This document shows positions 1 to 10,718 of a stretch of 64,000 bases of DNA, in pieces (position 1 is the first letter of the stretch; each line of letters opens with the position of its first letter). Location: NCBI RefSeq assembly GCF_017991995.1, contig NZ_JAGOPN010000020.1, forward strand, positions 62,001-126,000, given 5' to 3'. This DNA is from Pseudacidovorax sp. (GTDB lineage: Bacteria; Pseudomonadota; Gammaproteobacteria; Burkholderiales; Burkholderiaceae_C). The position numbers were made by a program, and so were the translations under genes. Under the pieces are notes generated by a model, which was not told the DNA's origin, did no database searches, and saw only the letters and a program-made list of their open reading frames with translations.

Positions 1-396
1 CGCCGTGCCGGCGAGCACGTGACCATCGCCGCCAACTCGATCATGGTGCACAAGGCGCTGGAGGCCGCGATCGAACTGGCCGCCGAGGGCATCTCGGCCG
101 AGGTGGTGGACCTGCGCTCGCTGCGGCCGCTGGACCTGTCCACACTGGTGGACAGCGTCAGCCGCACCACGCGCCTGGTCTGCGTGTACGAAGGCACCAA
201 GGAGCTGGGCATCGGCGCCGAGGTGTCGGCCGCCATCGCCGAAAGCGCCGCCTTCGACCGGCTGGACGCCCCCATCATCCGCCTGGGCGGGGCCGACTGC
301 CCGCTGCCCTACAACCCGCAGCTGGAGCGCGCGGCCGTGCCGCAGGTGCCCGACATCGTGGGCGCGGTGCGCCGCAGCGTGCGCGCGAGGGGCTGA
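1..396 (+). CDS. acoB: 2-oxo acid (acetoin/pyruvate-type) dehydrogenase E1 component, beta subunit (3' part)
   Basis: The reading frame is open from the first base, so only the C-terminal about 131 residues are present. The sequence matches the C-terminal domain of E1 beta subunits of thiamine-diphosphate 2-oxo acid dehydrogenases, with the segments VVDLRSLRPLD, LVCVYEGTKELGIGAE and, near the end, GGADCPLPYNPQLE followed by VPDIVGAVRR. That domain contributes to the alpha2beta2 interface and lipoyl docking. The E2 gene begins two bases after its stop, so the two are co-transcribed. The acetoin-type name rests on the neighbouring E2 carrying a hydrolase domain; a pyruvate or other 2-oxo acid substrate cannot be excluded. 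Confidence 0.88.
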   Translation, partial: RRAGEHVTIAANSIMVHKALEAAIELAAEGISAEVVDLRSLRPLDLSTLVDSVSRTTRLVCVYEGTKELGIGAEVSAAIAESAAFDRLDAPIIRLGGADCPLPYNPQLERAAVPQVPDIVGAVRRSVRARG

Positions 397-398
397 GC

Positions 399-1700
399 AT
401 GGCCACCGAAGTCATCCTCCCGCGTGTCGACATGGACATGGCCGAGGGCAAGATCGCCCATTGGTATGTCAAGGACGGCGACGCGGTGCGCAAGGGCCAG
501 GTGCTGTTCGAGATCGAGACCGACAAGGCCACGATGGAAGTCGACGCGCCGGCCGACGGCACGATGCACGGCATCCGCGGCGAGATCGGCGTGTCGATGC
601 CGGTGGGCGAGATCGTGGGCTGGATCCTGGCGGCGGGCGAGGCGCCGCCGGCCGAGTCGGGCCCGGTTGCCGCCCCCGCCGCCCATGCCGAGGCCCTGTC
701 GGACGAGCCGGTGGCGCAGGCGATCGCCCAGCCCGCGGCCATCGCTGCCGCCGCCGCGGCGGCGCCCCTCGCGGCGGAAGGCGGCCTGCTGCGCGCCACG
801 CCCCTGGCCCGCAGCCTGGCGCGCCAGCGCGGCATCGACCTCGCCACCGTGCGCGGCAGCGGGCCCGACGGCCGCATCCTCGCCGCCGACCTGCTGGGCG
901 GCGCCGGTGCGGCGACGGATGCGCCGGGCCTGCATTTGCAGTGGCTGCGCACGGGGCAGGGCGCGCCGCTGGTGCTGATCCATGGCTTCGGTGCCGACCT
1001 GGGCTCCTGGCGACCGCTGCTGGCGCACCTGCCGGCCACGTTGCCGGTGCTGGCGCTGGACCTGCCGTCGCATGGCAAGTCGCCCGAGTCCGGAGCCGTG
1101 GACCTGGCGGGCGTGGCGGCCGAGGTGCTCGACCGGCTCACCCGCGAGGGCGTGGAGACGGCGCATGTGCTGGGCCATTCGCTCGGTGGCGGCGTGGCGC
1201 TGGCGCTGCTGCAGCAGGCGGCGGTGCGGGTGCGTTCGCTCACGCTGCTGGCGCCGCTGGGGCTGGGCGGCGGGGCCGATCCCGCCTTCATCGACGGGCT
1301 CACGCAGGCCGAGGACGAATCCATGCTCAAGGCCGTGATGGGGCGGCTGGTGCACGAGGCCCGCTGGATCACCGGCTCCTTCGTCGCCACTGCCTTGCAG
1401 CAGTTGCAGCGGCCCGGCCGCCGAGAGGCGCTGCGGACGCTGGCCGAACGGCTGCTGCCAGCGGCCGGGCCAGCGCCGGCGCTGCACGCGGTGCTGGCGC
1501 AGGCCGACGTGCCGGTGCATGTGCTGTGGGGCCGCGAGGACCGCATCCTGCCCTGGGCCCAGGTCGAGGCCCTGCCGCCGTCGGTGGGCCTGCACCTGCT
1601 GCCGGGCGTCGGCCATCTGCCGCAGGTCGAGGCCGGCGCGTGGGTGGGGCAGGTGGCCGCGCTGCAGTGCGGTGCGGTGGGGTCGGTGGCGCAGGGTTAG
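399..1700 (+). CDS. acoC: Acetoin dehydrogenase E2-like protein: lipoyl domain, E3-binding domain and alpha/beta hydrolase
   Basis: 433 residues. An N-terminal lipoyl domain (about 1-80) carries the attachment lysine K43 in EIETDKATMEV. A linker rich in Ala and Pro leads to a peripheral-subunit-binding domain (about 128-165, LRATPLARSLARQRGI to GRILAADLL). From about residue 180 there is an alpha/beta hydrolase fold with the HGFG oxyanion segment, the nucleophile elbow GHSLGGG, an acid in GREDRILPW and the histidine in GVGHLPQ. This replaces the chloramphenicol-acetyltransferase-like core of ordinary E2 and is the known architecture of AcoC. It should transfer the acyl group from the E1 product to CoA. 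It starts just after the E1 beta stop and is the last gene of the operon. Confidence 0.9.
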   Translation: MATEVILPRVDMDMAEGKIAHWYVKDGDAVRKGQVLFEIETDKATMEVDAPADGTMHGIRGEIGVSMPVGEIVGWILAAGEAPPAESGPVAAPAAHAEALSDEPVAQAIAQPAAIAAAAAAAPLAAEGGLLRATPLARSLARQRGIDLATVRGSGPDGRILAADLLGGAGAATDAPGLHLQWLRTGQGAPLVLIHGFGADLGSWRPLLAHLPATLPVLALDLPSHGKSPESGAVDLAGVAAEVLDRLTREGVETAHVLGHSLGGGVALALLQQAAVRVRSLTLLAPLGLGGGADPAFIDGLTQAEDESMLKAVMGRLVHEARWITGSFVATALQQLQRPGRREALRTLAERLLPAAGPAPALHAVLAQADVPVHVLWGREDRILPWAQVEALPPSVGLHLLPGVGHLPQVEAGAWVGQVAALQCGAVGSVAQG

Positions 1701-2025
1701 GCGCGCGGCGGGGCGCCTCGGCATCGGTGTCTGGGTCGGGGCTTGGGCTTGGGCTTGGGCTTGGGCTTGGGCTTGGGCTTCAGGTTGGGTCGTGTCGCGT
1801 CAGGCGACTGCTTGAGGGTGGCGCGGGGCGGGTGGGCGCTGACCCGGCAGAGTGCGCCGGCATGCGCGCTCCCGGTGCACGCATGCCGGCGTCCTCCACC
1901 GGTTGGCACTCCAGTCGTTGGGCCTCCCTGCCGGGTGGCAACCCAGTCGTCGACTGGCCCCCATTCGTCAAGCAAGCCGCCAATGGGCCCCGTGCATCGC
2001 ACAGCCGCCCCTGAAGCGGCGTCAT
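1701..2025. other. Non-coding stretch between acoC and an opposing unknown gene
   Basis: These 325 bases hold no credible gene. Open frames here read as low-complexity repeats (Lys-Pro on one strand, Gly-Leu or Ala-Trp on the other) caused by the hexamer array at 1741-1780. The rest is G/C-rich without a clear promoter, terminator or RNA gene. Both flanking genes end here, on opposite strands, so it is a convergent 3' region. Confidence 0.6.
1741..1780 (+). repeat. Tandem GCTTGG hexamer, about 6.7 copies
   Basis: The unit GCTTGG is repeated head to tail six times, followed by a partial GCTT. It lies about 40 bases after the acoC stop in the 3' region between convergent genes. Such a short perfect array is prone to copy-number slippage. 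No function is evident. Confidence 0.85.
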
Positions 2026-2598
2026 TCAGGCGGGCACGGCGACGAAGGCAGGCCGCAGTTGCGGATGCGTGGGATAGCGCCAGACTGGCTTGGCGCCACT
2101 GAACAGGTCCAGGAAGGCGATGGCCTGCCCGGCGTCTTCGCGCACGTTCTCCAGGTAGCTGGTCCAGTGCTGCGCCACGCGCGCCTCCAGTCCTGCGTCC
2201 AGCGGCGGCGCGCCGCGCGCCACACGCCAGGCTTGCAGCAGCGTCAGCGCCGCGTCGGTCAGCACACGCACCTGCGGAGCCTCGTGCGTCGCACGCGGCA
2301 GCACCAGCGGCGGGTGGCGCAGCCATTGCCACAGTAGCGCACCGCTGGCGAAGTGGGCCACGTCCACGGCATCGCGTGCTTCGAGCGGCTGGGCCTGCTC
2401 CAGCAGCGCCGCCCAGGTCCAGAAGGCCTGCGCGAGGGCAGGGCGGTCCACCGTGGCATCGACGCCGTCGGACCCCAGGGCCCGGGCGCGGCCCAGCAGC
2501 AACGCGGCATGGGCGTCGCGGCACCAGTGCCAGCGACGCAGTTGCGCAGGGAAGTCGGGCTGGACGCTCCAGAGGTGGGCGAGTTGGGTGTCGAGCAT
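2026..2598 (-). CDS. Hypothetical protein, 190 residues
   Basis: Not recognised. The product is helical, rich in Trp, Leu and Ala, with no signal peptide or clear membrane segment; Trp-containing patches include HLWSVQPDFP, WHWCRDAHAALLLGRAR and AFWTWAALLEQA. It ends in FVAVPA. The codon pattern (strong third-position G/C) fits a real gene and no opposing frame is convincing. It is divergent from the PTS operon, about 170 bases from gutM, so they may share an upstream region. It might be a conserved small cytoplasmic protein of this bacterial family. Confidence 0.55.
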   Translation of the reverse strand: MLDTQLAHLWSVQPDFPAQLRRWHWCRDAHAALLLGRARALGSDGVDATVDRPALAQAFWTWAALLEQAQPLEARDAVDVAHFASGALLWQWLRHPPLVLPRATHEAPQVRVLTDAALTLLQAWRVARGAPPLDAGLEARVAQHWTSYLENVREDAGQAIAFLDLFSGAKPVWRYPTHPQLRPAFVAVPA

Positions 2599-2639
2599 GG
2601 GGGTCGGACGATGGCACCGGCGCCCGGGCCTGGCACCTA

Positions 2640-2692
2640 GTGAACACCCTTATGCGTGAACATATTGACTAGTCGATGGACAAATGTACCAT
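2640..2692 (+). promoter_or_regulatory. Candidate promoter/operator upstream of the glucitol PTS operon
   Basis: Two direct copies of GTGAACA lie at 2640-2646 and 2656-2662, sixteen bases apart. They are followed by a possible -35 TTGACT (2665-2670), a 16-base spacer and TACCAT (2687-2692) as a weak -10. ATGG and CCAT flank the latter as a short inverted repeat. This A/T-richer patch stands out against its surroundings and precedes gutM by about 75 bases. The assignment is by inspection only. Confidence 0.4.
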
Positions 2693-2768
2693 TTTCTCCA
2701 TCGCCAACGATCGATGGCGGGCGTGCCGTAACCGAATAACCGGCCGCCGACAACAACCTGGAGACACC

Positions 2769-3233
2769 ATGCCCACAACGCAACAACTGCTGCTTCTGCT
2801 GACCCTGTTCTGGGCCCTCCAGGTGGCGGCGTCCTGGGTGCAGTACCGCCACTACCGCGGCGCGATGGGCGAGGCCACGCGCCGCTGGTCCGACGGCTAC
2901 CTGGGCGTGGGCCAGTCCCGCCGCCGCCTGCGCGGCGGCGCCGTGGCGCTGCTGGAGGTCGATCCGGCCCTGCGCGTGCGCCGCCTGCAACTGCTGGGCG
3001 GCATCAGCATCTTCGCCCGCTTCAAGCCGCAGGAAGGCGCCGAAGGCCTGACGCTGCAGCAGCTGGCCGCCCAGGCCGAGGGCAGCACGCCCCAGGCCCT
3101 GGCCATCCGCCAGGCCATCGCCCAGGTCGAGGCCGTCCATCGGCGCCAGACCGAGCGCGCCGCCGAGGCGCCAGCAGGGCCCGCCGCCCCCGAAGGCCAG
3201 GCCGTACCGCAGCCCCAGCCCCAGGCCGCCTGA
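2769..3233 (+). CDS. gutM: Glucitol operon activator-like protein GutM
   Basis: 154 residues. An N-terminal hydrophobic helix (LLLLLTLFWALQVAASW) is followed by the GutM-type core: a tyrosine/arginine-rich segment, GYLGVGQSRRRLRGGAVALLEVD and LLGGISIFARFKP. GutM proteins are co-activators encoded in glucitol/sorbitol operons; the membrane helix suggests anchoring to the inner membrane. The chosen ATG has GGAG upstream at proper distance; the frame extends further 5' without a better start. The C-terminal tail is Pro/Ala/Gln-rich and probably disordered. It heads an operon whose next three genes are the matching EIIC, EIIB and EIIA, which supports the call. Confidence 0.8.
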   Translation: MPTTQQLLLLLTLFWALQVAASWVQYRHYRGAMGEATRRWSDGYLGVGQSRRRLRGGAVALLEVDPALRVRRLQLLGGISIFARFKPQEGAEGLTLQQLAAQAEGSTPQALAIRQAIAQVEAVHRRQTERAAEAPAGPAAPEGQAVPQPQPQAA

Positions 3234-3320
3234 CACCCCGACGTCTCACGCGCCGCGCCGTCGACGCGCGCCGCCCCCGATTTCCCCCCGTCCACTCCAC
3301 AACCACAACGGAGACATTCC

Positions 3321-3875
3321 ATGGAGACTTTCGAATTCCTCGCCCGCGCAGCGGAGGCGTTCATCGGCGTGTTCAACGCCGGCGGCAAGACCTTCGTCGG
3401 CTTCGTCACGGGCATCCTGCCGACGCTGATCGTGCTGCTCACCGCGGTCTACACCGTGATCGCCCTGGTGGGCGAGCAGCGGGTGCACCGGCTGGCGCGC
3501 TTCGCCGCCGGCAACGCGATCACCCGCTACACGGTGCTGCCCTTCCTGGCCATGTTCTTCCTGACCAACCCGATGGCCTACACCTTCGGCATGTTCGTGG
3601 AAGAAAAGCACAAGCCCGCCTTCTACGACTCGGCGGTGTCGCTGTGCCACCCCATCACCGGCCTGTTTCCGCATTGCAACCCCGGCGAGCTGTTCGTCTG
3701 GCTGGGCGTGGCCACCGCCATCACCAAGCTGGCCGAACAGGGCCATGCGCCCTTCTCGTTGCCCAAGCTCGCCCTGGCCTACCTGCTCGTGGGCCTGGTG
3801 GTGAACCTGCTCAAGGGCATCGTCACCGAGAAGATCACGATGCTCATCGCCAAGCGCGACGGCGTCGCGCTGTAA
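3321..3875 (+). CDS. srlA: PTS glucitol/sorbitol-type transporter subunit IIC
   Basis: 184 residues, normal length for EIIC-Gut. Several hydrophobic helices, the SLCHPITGLFPHCNPGELFVWLG segment and the ending LLVGLVVNLLKGIVTEKIT are typical of this family. It forms part of the membrane channel that moves the polyol with simultaneous phosphorylation. The ATG is preceded by GGAGA. It lies between gutM and the EIIB gene in a tight operon, so the full permease is encoded here in the same order as in enteric srlAEB. Confidence 0.9.
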   Translation: METFEFLARAAEAFIGVFNAGGKTFVGFVTGILPTLIVLLTAVYTVIALVGEQRVHRLARFAAGNAITRYTVLPFLAMFFLTNPMAYTFGMFVEEKHKPAFYDSAVSLCHPITGLFPHCNPGELFVWLGVATAITKLAEQGHAPFSLPKLALAYLLVGLVVNLLKGIVTEKITMLIAKRDGVAL

Positions 3876-3945
3876 GCCGCCGCGATCCGACCGCCCCGCC
3901 CCCACCGAAAAGCACAACAAGACCAGACCCGAGGAGACCCGCGCC

Positions 3946-4968
3946 ATGTCCAGCACTTCCGCGTTCCGTTCCGTCACCGTTTCCGCCGGCCCCGGCGGCT
4001 GGGGCGGCCCGCTCACCATCACGCCGACACCCGAGCGCGACAAGATCATGGCCGTCACCGGCGGCGACATCCCCGAGGTGGCGCGCCGCCTGGCCGAGAT
4101 GACCGGCGCCACGGTGGTGGACGGCTTCCGCGCCCCGCCGCCCGAGAGCGAGGTCGCGGCCGTGGTGATCGACTGCGGCGGCACGGCCCGCTGCGGCGTC
4201 TATCCGCGCAAGCGCATCCCCACCATCAACCTGACGCCGGTGGGCAAGTCGGGCCCGCTGGCCGACTTCATCGCGGAAGACATCTACGTCTCGGGCGTGA
4301 AGGTGGAGCAGTTGCAGCCCGCCGGCGGCGCGGCGGCTGCGGCCGCCCCGGCCGCGGCGGCCATGGGCGGTGCCTTCGGCGGCGCGGCCGTCATGGCGGC
4401 CTCCAGCCGCGCGGCCGACAACCAGCCGCCGCAGGGCGGCGTGGTGGGCCTGATCACCTCCATCGGCCGCGGCATGGGCGGCGTGATCGGCGTGCTGTTC
4501 AACAGCGGCCGCAAGTCCATCGACCAGGTGCTGCGCAACGTGCTGCCCTTCATGGCCTTCGTGACCATGCTGATCGGCCTGATCAACGAGACGGGCATCG
4601 GCGGCGTGCTGGCCCACCTGCTGGAGCCGCTGGCCGGCAACGTGATCGGCCTGCTGGTGCTGTCGGCCATCTGTGCGCTGCCCTTCCTCTCGCCCATCCT
4701 GGGGCCCGGCGCGGTGATCGCGCAGGTGATCGGCGCGGCCATCATCGGCCCGGCCATCGCCAACGGCACCATCTCGCCGGCCATGGCGCTGCCGGCCCTG
4801 TTCGCCTACGACGCGCAGGTCGGCTGCGACTTCGTGCCCGTGGGCCTGGCGCTGGGCGAGGCCAAGCCCGATACGATCCGCGTCGGCGTCCCGGCGGTGC
4901 TGATCTCGCGCCAGATCATGGGCCCGACCTCGGTCGTGATCGCCTGGGCGGCCAGCTTCCTTCTTTGA
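3946..4968 (+). CDS. srlE: PTS glucitol/sorbitol-type transporter subunit IIB (with IIC-like membrane part)
   Basis: 340 residues. The N-terminal cytoplasmic IIB domain begins VTVSAGPGGWGGPLTI, typical of SrlE, and contains DCGGTARCGVYPRKRIPT, where the phosphorylated cysteine is expected. An Ala/Gly linker (about 125-160) leads to a hydrophobic C-terminal region with ALPFLSPILGPGAVIAQVIG and a Q-V-G-C-D-F-V-P segment. It accepts phosphate from EIIA and donates it to the incoming polyol. The start ATG has GAGGAG upstream. It follows srlA by about 70 bases and precedes srlB. Confidence 0.9.
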   Translation: MSSTSAFRSVTVSAGPGGWGGPLTITPTPERDKIMAVTGGDIPEVARRLAEMTGATVVDGFRAPPPESEVAAVVIDCGGTARCGVYPRKRIPTINLTPVGKSGPLADFIAEDIYVSGVKVEQLQPAGGAAAAAAPAAAAMGGAFGGAAVMAASSRAADNQPPQGGVVGLITSIGRGMGGVIGVLFNSGRKSIDQVLRNVLPFMAFVTMLIGLINETGIGGVLAHLLEPLAGNVIGLLVLSAICALPFLSPILGPGAVIAQVIGAAIIGPAIANGTISPAMALPALFAYDAQVGCDFVPVGLALGEAKPDTIRVGVPAVLISRQIMGPTSVVIAWAASFLL

Positions 4969-4994
4969 GCATCCAAGACCTGTACGGAGACCCC

Positions 4995-5372
4995 ATGATC
5001 TATTACTCCACCACCGTGACCGCCATCGGCGAGGAGGTGCCCGACCTGCTGGACGGCGGCGTGCTGATCCTCTACGCCGACGGCGCCCCGCCGGCCCTGG
5101 CCGAGGTGTCGGTGCAGCACCGCGTGGCGGCCGAGGTGCCGCTGCAATGCCCGCCGGTGGGCGCGCGTATCACGCTGGGCGGCATCGACACCCGCGTCAC
5201 CGCCGTCGGCAGCACGGCCTGGGACAAGGTGCGCGACATGGGTCACGTGGTCATCAGCTTCAATGGCGCCACCGCCGCCGAGCGGCCCGGCGAGATCTGC
5301 GTCGAGGCCCTGGACGCCAACGCCCTGCGCCGCGAGATCGGCGCCGGCAGCCGCATCACCATCGCCGACTGA
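4995..5372 (+). CDS. srlB: PTS glucitol/sorbitol-type transporter subunit IIA
   Basis: 125 residues, the usual size of EIIA-Gut. It begins MIYYSTTVTAIGEEVPDLL and contains the conserved stretch ending in WDKVRDMGHVVISFNG, whose histidine is a candidate phosphorylation site, and a C-terminal PGEICVEALD. The ATG at 4995 is preferred over an in-frame TTG overlapping the srlE stop because GGAGA lies just before it. It should carry phosphate from HPr to SrlE. Confidence 0.88.
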   Translation: MIYYSTTVTAIGEEVPDLLDGGVLILYADGAPPALAEVSVQHRVAAEVPLQCPPVGARITLGGIDTRVTAVGSTAWDKVRDMGHVVISFNGATAAERPGEICVEALDANALRREIGAGSRITIAD

Positions 5373-5507
5373 CGCTTCCCTCGCCTGCGTTCCCCGCCTG
5401 CGCCGGCACGGCCGCGGGGCGTCGGGCGCAGCGCCCGGCCCGTCCTGCCGCCGCCTTCAGCGCGCGCGGCGGTACGCCCTCCGACCTCCCCGCGCCCCGA
5501 ACTCCCC

Positions 5508-7474
<1,967 letters not shown>

Positions 7475-7478
<4 letters not shown>

Positions 7479-8158
7479 GCACGGCGGCCCTGCGCGCCCT
7501 GCTCAGCGACTGCGACGGCGTCATCGTCGACAGCGAGGTGGTGGCCGACCGCGCCATGCGCGAGGTGCTGGCCGGCGCCTTCGGCGGCGTCGACGTCGAG
7601 CCGGCCCTGGCCGGCCTGTTCGGCCGGCGGGTGATCGACATCATCCGGCTGGTGGAGCAGCGGCTGGAGCGCCCGCTGACCGACGAGCACCGCGCGGCCC
7701 TGCAGCGCGACATCGATGCCCGCGTGGCCAGCCTGGCGCCGGCCATGCCCGGCGTGTACGAGGCCTATGCCGAGATCGGCCTGCCGCTGGCCATCGTCTC
7801 CAACAGCGCCTTCGACCGGCTCCACCGCAGCGTGGAGGCGTCGGGCCTGTTGCCGCTCGCCGGCCGCCACGTCTATGCCGCCGAGGACGTGGGCCGGCCC
7901 AAGCCGGCGCCCGATGCCTACCTGCATGCCGCCCGCCAACTGGGCGTGCCGCCGGCCGCCTGCCTGGTGGTCGAGGACAGCGCCACCGGCGTGCTGGCCG
8001 CCCGCGCGGCGGGCATGGCGGTGCTGGGCTTCCTGGGCGGCAGCCATGTGGATGCGGACCATGGCCGCTGGCTCACCGAGGCCGGCGCGCTGGGCCTGTT
8101 CGAGCGGATGGATCAGTTGCCGGCGCTGGTGCGCGGCTGGCCGGCGCTGGCGGCCTGA
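7475..8158 (+). CDS. HAD-superfamily phosphatase/phosphomutase (beta-phosphoglucomutase-like)
   Basis: 227 residues, starting at a GTG that overlaps the ptsI stop. HAD motif I is LLSDCDGVIVDSE, motif II IVSNSAFDRLHRS, motif III lysine in DVGRPKPAPDAY and motif IV VVEDSATGVLAARAAG. This is subfamily I, class IA, which dephosphorylates small sugar and polyol phosphates. Translational coupling to the PTS genes implies action on the polyol phosphate produced by the transporter. No sorbitol-6-phosphate dehydrogenase is present in the operon, so the phosphate may be removed here instead. Substrate is inferred only from position. Confidence 0.85.
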
Positions 8159-8250
8159 GGGACGGGGCGGCCGGGCAGTGGCAGGCTGATCGAGCAGCCG
8201 TTGCCGGGCAGCAGCCGGCTGAAGGCCCTGGCAGCCCGTGAGTCAACGAC

Positions 8251-8275
8251 CGTTCGGGCTGAGCTTGTCGAAGCC
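8251..8275. repeat. REP-like intergenic element (CGTTCGGGCTGAGC type)
   Basis: The sequence CGTTCGGGCTGAGCTTGTCG followed by AAGCC lies between the convergent HAD and dsbD genes. From memory, closely related dispersed elements are common between genes in many proteobacteria. Its location in a 152-base convergent spacer fits. No other copy is seen in this window. Confidence 0.5.
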
Positions 8276-8310
8276 CCGCGTGGCGCTTGGGTCTTCCGGC
8301 GATCCGCTTC

Positions 8311-10596
8311 TCAGGACTTGCCCGCCCCGCCCGGCAACGCACGCAGCGCCTCGCGCACCTCAGCGGGCGAGAGCAGCTCGCTCAGCACCACCGGCGCCTT
8401 CCCGGGCGCCTGCAGCACATACACCGGGACGCCATTGCGGCCCAGCGCGTTCAGCGCGGCTGCGATGGCCGGATCGCGCCGGGTCCAGTCGGCGCGCAGC
8501 AGCTGCACGCCGCGCGCGTCGAAGTCGGCCAGCAGATCGGCGTTGCCCAGCGTGGTCTTCTTGTTGACCTGGCAGGTGACGCACCAGGCGGCCGTGAAGT
8601 CGATGAACACCGGCTTGCCCTCGGCCTGCAGCTGCGCCACGCGCTCGGCCGACCAGGGCTGCCAACGCGCCTCGGACGACGCGCCGCCCGCCGTGGCTTG
8701 TGGCGCGGGTGCCATCTGCAGCAGCAGCGGCCCGAAGCTCGCGGCCAGCGCCGCGAAGCCCAGCGCCAGCGCCCCGCCCAGCAGCAGCCGGGTGCGGCCG
8801 GCCAGCGTGCCCAGTGCCCAGACCACCGCGCTGCCGGCCACCAGCAGGGCCAGCAGCGCGCCGGCGCCGTCGATGCCGGCCTGCTGGCCCAGCACCCACA
8901 CCAGCCAGGCGACGGTGGCGAACATCGGGAAGGCCAGCAGCCGGCGCAGGGTGTCCATCCACGGTCCGGGCCTGGGCAGCAGCCGCGCCACCGCCGGCAC
9001 GAAGCCGGCCAGCAGGTAGGGCAGGGCCAGACCCAAGCCCAGCGCGGCGAAGAGCAGCAGCGCCTGCAGCGCCGGCAGGCCGATGGCCAGGCCCAGCGAG
9101 GCGCCCATGAACGGCGCCGTGCAGGGCGAGGCCACCAGCACCGCCAGCACGCCTGAGAGGAAGTCGTTGAGCACCGGATGGCGGACCTGCGTCCCTGCCA
9201 GCCGCGCCGGCGCCAGCATGCCCACCTCGAAGACGCCCGCCAGGTTGAGCCCCAGCAGCGTGAACAGCCCGGCCAGCGCCGCCACCATGCCGGGCGACTG
9301 CAGCTGGAAGCCCCAGCCCAGCTGGGCGCCGGCCGCACGCAGCGCGATCAGCAGGCCGCCCAAGGCGAGCAGGCTCAGCACCACGCCGGCGCTGTAGGCC
9401 ATGGCGGCACGCCGATGGCCGCGCCGGTCGTCGGCATGGCGGGCGAAGCCCAATACCTTGATCGCCAGCACGGGGAAGACGCAGGGCATCAGGTTCAGCA
9501 GCAGGCCGCCGGCGAATGCGCCGAGCAGGGCCAGCAGCAGGCCGGCCGGTGCGACCGGGGCCGGCGCCACGGGCGCGGCCGGGCGGGCATTGGCGTCCAG
9601 CGCCGCCTGCAGCGCAGGCGAGACGGTGGCGGGCGCGCCCACGGCGGGCCATTGGCCGTCGACCGCGGCATCGACCCGCCAGCCCACCGGCTGGCCAGCG
9701 GCCTCGGCCCTTTTGCGGTCCTCGCCGGTGAGGGCCAGCACCAGCGGCATGCGCGCGGGGCTGGCCGAGCGCTGGTCGGCCACCGGGAACTGCGCCGTCC
9801 ACACGCCAGCCTCCCAGCGCTGCTGCCAGTCGGTGCCGGCGACGGCACCGTTGCGCAGCACCTCGGCGGTCTCGGGCATCAGCTCCAGCGTGCGGCCCTG
9901 CGCGGCGGCGGGCAGGCCCTCGATGCGCATTGCGAGGCTGCGGGCGTCGGCGGCGAGCTTGGCCGTGGCGGGCGCTTCGACGGCCACCGGCCGCGCCGCC
10001 CAGGCGGCGTCGAACTCGGCCCCATGGCCCGCGGTGGAACTGCGTACGGGCAGGTCGAGGCGGAACTCGCCGTCCTCGGGGATGCATTCCTTGCGGCACA
10101 CCAGCCAGGTGGCCGACAGGCGGATCGGCAGCGTGGCGGTGCCGGTCAGCGCGGTGGGTGGGCGGAAGTCCGGCGCCACCGTCACGGGCACCGGCAGCAG
10201 CACCTCGTTCTCGTAGCCGTAGTTGGCCAGGCTGCCGATGAAGAGCTTGTGCGGCACCGGCCAGTCGACCTCGCCCGCGTCCAGGCCCGGGGGCAGTTGC
10301 CAGCGCAGCTCGGTGGGCAGGCCGGAATCGCCGGCGTTCTTCCAGTAGGTGTGCCACTCGGGCTGGTGGCTGATCTTCAGGCCCAGCCAGACGGTGGCGC
10401 CGGGGCCCACGCCCTGTGGCGCCTGGGCCACCAGCTCGGCGCGCACATGCGGTGTGGTGACGACGGCGCTGCCGCCGCCGTTGCTGCCGGGCGTGAGCTG
10501 GGCGGAGGCGCGGGGCAGCAGGCCCGTGGCCAGCAGGAAGGCCGCGAAGAACGGCAGCAGCCAGCGGGCAGGAAGAAGGGAGTGGGCGGTGCGCAT
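8311..10596 (-). CDS. dsbD: Thiol:disulfide interchange protein DsbD
   Basis: 761 residues. A signal peptide (MRTAHSLLPARWLLPFFAAF onward to ASAQ) is followed by a periplasmic N-terminal domain with a cysteine pair in CRKECIPEDG, a membrane domain of about eight helices with the reactive cysteines in LMPCVFPVLAIK and ASPCTAPFMG, and a C-terminal thioredoxin domain with WCVTC. It moves electrons from cytoplasmic thioredoxin to periplasmic partners such as DsbC. The ATG at 10596 was chosen because a proper signal peptide starts there; the frame extends 41 codons further without one. It follows the alaX-like gene on the same strand. Confidence 0.92.
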   Translation of the reverse strand: MRTAHSLLPARWLLPFFAAFLLATGLLPRASAQLTPGSNGGGSAVVTTPHVRAELVAQAPQGVGPGATVWLGLKISHQPEWHTYWKNAGDSGLPTELRWQLPPGLDAGEVDWPVPHKLFIGSLANYGYENEVLLPVPVTVAPDFRPPTALTGTATLPIRLSATWLVCRKECIPEDGEFRLDLPVRSSTAGHGAEFDAAWAARPVAVEAPATAKLAADARSLAMRIEGLPAAAQGRTLELMPETAEVLRNGAVAGTDWQQRWEAGVWTAQFPVADQRSASPARMPLVLALTGEDRKRAEAAGQPVGWRVDAAVDGQWPAVGAPATVSPALQAALDANARPAAPVAPAPVAPAGLLLALLGAFAGGLLLNLMPCVFPVLAIKVLGFARHADDRRGHRRAAMAYSAGVVLSLLALGGLLIALRAAGAQLGWGFQLQSPGMVAALAGLFTLLGLNLAGVFEVGMLAPARLAGTQVRHPVLNDFLSGVLAVLVASPCTAPFMGASLGLAIGLPALQALLLFAALGLGLALPYLLAGFVPAVARLLPRPGPWMDTLRRLLAFPMFATVAWLVWVLGQQAGIDGAGALLALLVAGSAVVWALGTLAGRTRLLLGGALALGFAALAASFGPLLLQMAPAPQATAGGASSEARWQPWSAERVAQLQAEGKPVFIDFTAAWCVTCQVNKKTTLGNADLLADFDARGVQLLRADWTRRDPAIAAALNALGRNGVPVYVLQAPGKAPVVLSELLSPAEVREALRALPGGAGKS

Positions 10597-10718
10597 GCGC
10601 GGGGTCGGAGCGGGGCCCGGGCCTGAAGTTCCGGCCGCCAGGGTTGTCGATCTGTTCTTGCCGCCAGCCACGGCGCATCCGTCCACGGCGTAGGCCGCCG
10701 CGTGCCGCCAGGCCGCCA

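Noticed and set aside
461..2014. Long open frame of 517 codons overlapping acoC and the following spacer
   Set aside because: Its product is Gly/Arg/Ala low-complexity typical of the shifted frame of a GC-rich gene; acoC has clear domains.
1697..2647. Open frame of 316 codons with a Lys-Pro repeat
   Set aside because: The repeat is the translated GCTTGG array and the rest is a shadow of the 190-residue gene in another frame.
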